DNA of 64,000 nt from Metridium senile (lineage: Eukaryota; Cnidaria; Anthozoa; Actiniaria; Metridiidae), in assembly GCA_949775045.1 (NCBI GenBank), contig OX459098.1:13676207-13740206 (forward strand), written 5' to 3'. A program made the position numbers and the translations under genes. This document shows, one piece after another, positions 62,106 through 64,000 of the stretch. The first letter of the stretch is position 1, and every line of letters starts with the position of its first letter. Under the pieces are notes generated by a model. That model did not search any database and was not told where the DNA came from. It saw only the letters and a program-made list of their open reading frames with translations.

Positions 62106-62188
62106 AACAAATCATAAAACATACCACAAAAATGACACAGTAAGATTTGTAAAGAAAAGACTAGTAATTATTGCAGTGTTTGTATAGG

Positions 62189-62346
62189 TAATCATATGGT
62201 TTCGAGTTCAATTTGGGATTAATTCGCACGAGTGTGTTTTTCAAAGAGTACAAATTGCACGAGACCGTAGGTCGAGTGCAATTTGGCTCTTTGAAAAACA
62301 CACGAGTGCGAATTATCCCAAATTGAACGAGAAACCATATGATTAC
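62189..62346. mobile_element. Palindromic MITE with TAATCATATGG ends
   Basis: TAATCATATGGTTTCGAGTT and AACGAGAAACCATATGATTA are inverted; inner pair TTCGCACGAGTGTGTTTTTC / GAAAAACACACGAGTGCGAA. Confidence 0.88.
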
Positions 62347-62832
62347 TTATTAATAATATACATGAAAAAAACTCAAGCTCTTTTTCAATTTTTTTGGTCA
62401 GTTTTCGGTTAGTAGCGCGCGCCAAAAATGACGTGTTGATGTCGTAAGTAAGCGCGCGCTGGAGCTCAAGCGGAAAATTCAAAACTTTCCACTCAAAACT
62501 TGGTCAGTTTTTTGTATTTTTCTTACAAATTTTCGACGATTTTTGAAAGAATTGCCACTTAAAGTGTTTTTTAAATTACTGTCAAGCATTAGTGACTAAA
62601 ATGATTTAAGAATAAAGCCTATCATAATCGATTTATTTTTTTGTAATTTGCACTGTATTACCTTGTTTTTGCACTGAATTACCTCTAAAATGCACTGTTC
62701 ATCAGCCAATCAGAATCGAGTAATTTTGTTATGTATATTATTAGTTTTCTTAAACAGAAAGAAAGTGTAAATTTTGTTCACAATAAATCAACACATTTGC
62801 ATCAAAATTGAAATTGTGTACACCATGTCTTC

Positions 62833-63077
62833 ACTGTTCGACTCGCTGTACCGTAGTCACTTAGAAAAACTTTTGATGAATTTATGACATTATTTTGACA
62901 TTTTTTCATCTCAATTGGACCAATCACCTACAAGTTTATATTGAGAGGCGGAGTTTATGTCGAGAGGTGGAGACTTTAGAAACTTTGATGTCTGTAATTG
63001 GTCCGAATGAGATGAAAAAATGTCAAAAATTCATCAAAAGTTTATGTAAGTGACTACAGTACAGCGAGTCGCACAGT
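62833..63077. mobile_element. MITE with ACTGT(T/G)CGACTCGCTGTAC ends
   Basis: ACTGTTCGACTCGCTGTACC and TACAGCGAGTCGCACAGT are inverted, continuing with TAGTCACTTA and AACTTTTGATGAATTT pairs. Confidence 0.85.
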
Positions 63078-63239
63078 AACACACTCAGTCTATACCTATA
63101 TAACTGCAATGAAGATTTAGACAAGATGCTTTTAAAAGTAGAATGAAGGCACTAAACCAGCAAAATAGATATCTGATTAACACTCCTTAGAAGTCTCCTA
63201 TTTCTTGTGTCTGTTTGACTTACATTTTACAGTGCGAAT

Positions 63240-63447
63240 CGAAAAACCGTGGGCACCCAGAAATATTTAGAAATCGTTTATGTTCATTGAAGAACTCACA
63301 AACAACTCTAACTACAAAAAGTTTATCATACTACACATCAGTCAAATTAAATTTCTTGCGGTGATATAGTTGTTTCTGAGTTGTTCAATGAACAAAAAAC
63401 GATTTCTAAAATATTTCTGGATGCCCATGGTTTTGTGATTCGCACTG
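63240..63447. mobile_element. CAGTGCGAATC MITE with TA TSD, copy 2
   Basis: Same ends and interior (AACTCACAAACAACTCTAAC; AAAAAGTTTATCATACTACA) as 45853-46068, with TA flanks. Confidence 0.88.
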
Positions 63448-63515
63448 TAACTATTCAATTTTGTATCACAGGTTTAGTGCCTTCATACTATACATACTGC
63501 TACTAGATAGAGGAT

Positions 63516-63628
63516 ATGACATGGGAGCACGGAGATACGGATTTTAACTTTAAATGTTCAATATGGATATCTCATAGTGAGCACAGCAAAGATAAAATCT
63601 GTATCTCCAAGCCCCCATGTAATGTTCT
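63516..63628. mobile_element. Palindromic element with ATGACATGGG ends
   Basis: GACATGGGAGCACGGAGATA and CTGTATCTCCAAGCCCCCATGT are inverted. The remainder to 64000 is AT-rich with no gene seen. Confidence 0.55.
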
Positions 63629-64000
63629 GTTTATTATATAAACTCATAACAAATGAAATAGCAAACGTTTTATCAAGATATGCATCAAAAATTCTTAAAA
63701 ATCTAGAAAATGCACAGAGTATCCATGGTAACATGTTATTTCACATGTGGAATAACAACTAATACACTTTGTTTCATTGGGTGATGAAAACAGCTCTATC
63801 TGTTTTGGGTTTGTTAAAATTAAATTTATTGCTGACCTTCTGGACTAAAATCTATTTCATGGATTGAGCAATATCTTTTTTGTATTGTTAGCAATTTATT
63901 TATCTGCTTTTCCTTTGTTTGACATAATATTTTATACACTTTTATTATATTTTATGCTACCTAATGCTACTTTAAGGACTATTCTAACTATATAATATTA

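Overview
This window reads as nuclear DNA of a metazoan, most likely an anthozoan cnidarian (coral or sea anemone). Genes are intron-split and sparse, and most of the sequence is AT-rich repeat. The recognisable genes are animal genes: a MARK/PAR-1 kinase C-terminus, a FAM177A homolog and two tandem NPC2 genes. The mixture of short TIR elements, a CR1/L2-like LINE and a tRNA-derived SINE resembles what I remember of coral and anemone genomes; that comparison is recollection, not a search result.

Layout. 1-3.4 kb: the end of a MARK/PAR-1 gene; its last exon, with the KA1 domain, is at 2796-3120. 6.2-15.8 kb: a large imperfect palindrome. Each arm carries a two-exon gene for a small secreted precursor (signal peptide, short spacer, KKR site, helical tail); a third copy lies at 23.8-28.7 kb. 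Between copies 2 and 3 is a broken LINE (16.4-22.9 kb) with at least three DNA elements nested in it. 28.8-38.8 kb: gene desert of microsatellites, MITEs, a LINE 3' end, a SINE and a satellite block. 38.8-44.9 kb: a second inverted, head-to-head pair of two-exon secreted-precursor genes with the same plan. 47.7-51.3 kb: FAM177A homolog on the minus strand in four exons. 53.2-62.1 kb: two NPC2 genes in tandem on the plus strand, each four exons and 152 aa with the same intron phases.

Most unusual content. Five genes of two small secreted-precursor families share one layout: signal peptide, short spacer, KKR, phase-0 intron 8-9 residues later, then a second exon with a close cysteine pair and a polar tail. 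In the 39-45 kb pair the signal-peptide DNA is identical over 21 codons, while the stretch between signal and KKR is almost completely replaced. In the 7-29 kb set one copy has lost both second-exon cysteines by a 45-bp in-frame deletion and another has an early stop. I cannot assign a function; neuropeptide-like, antimicrobial or toxin-like secreted peptides are all possible.

The NPC2 pair would encode secreted or lysosomal sterol-binding ML-domain proteins. MARK and FAM177A are unrelated housekeeping-type neighbours. No operons, CRISPR arrays or prokaryotic features are present. All exon boundaries were read by eye from reading frame, splice consensus and family resemblance; no RNA evidence was available.
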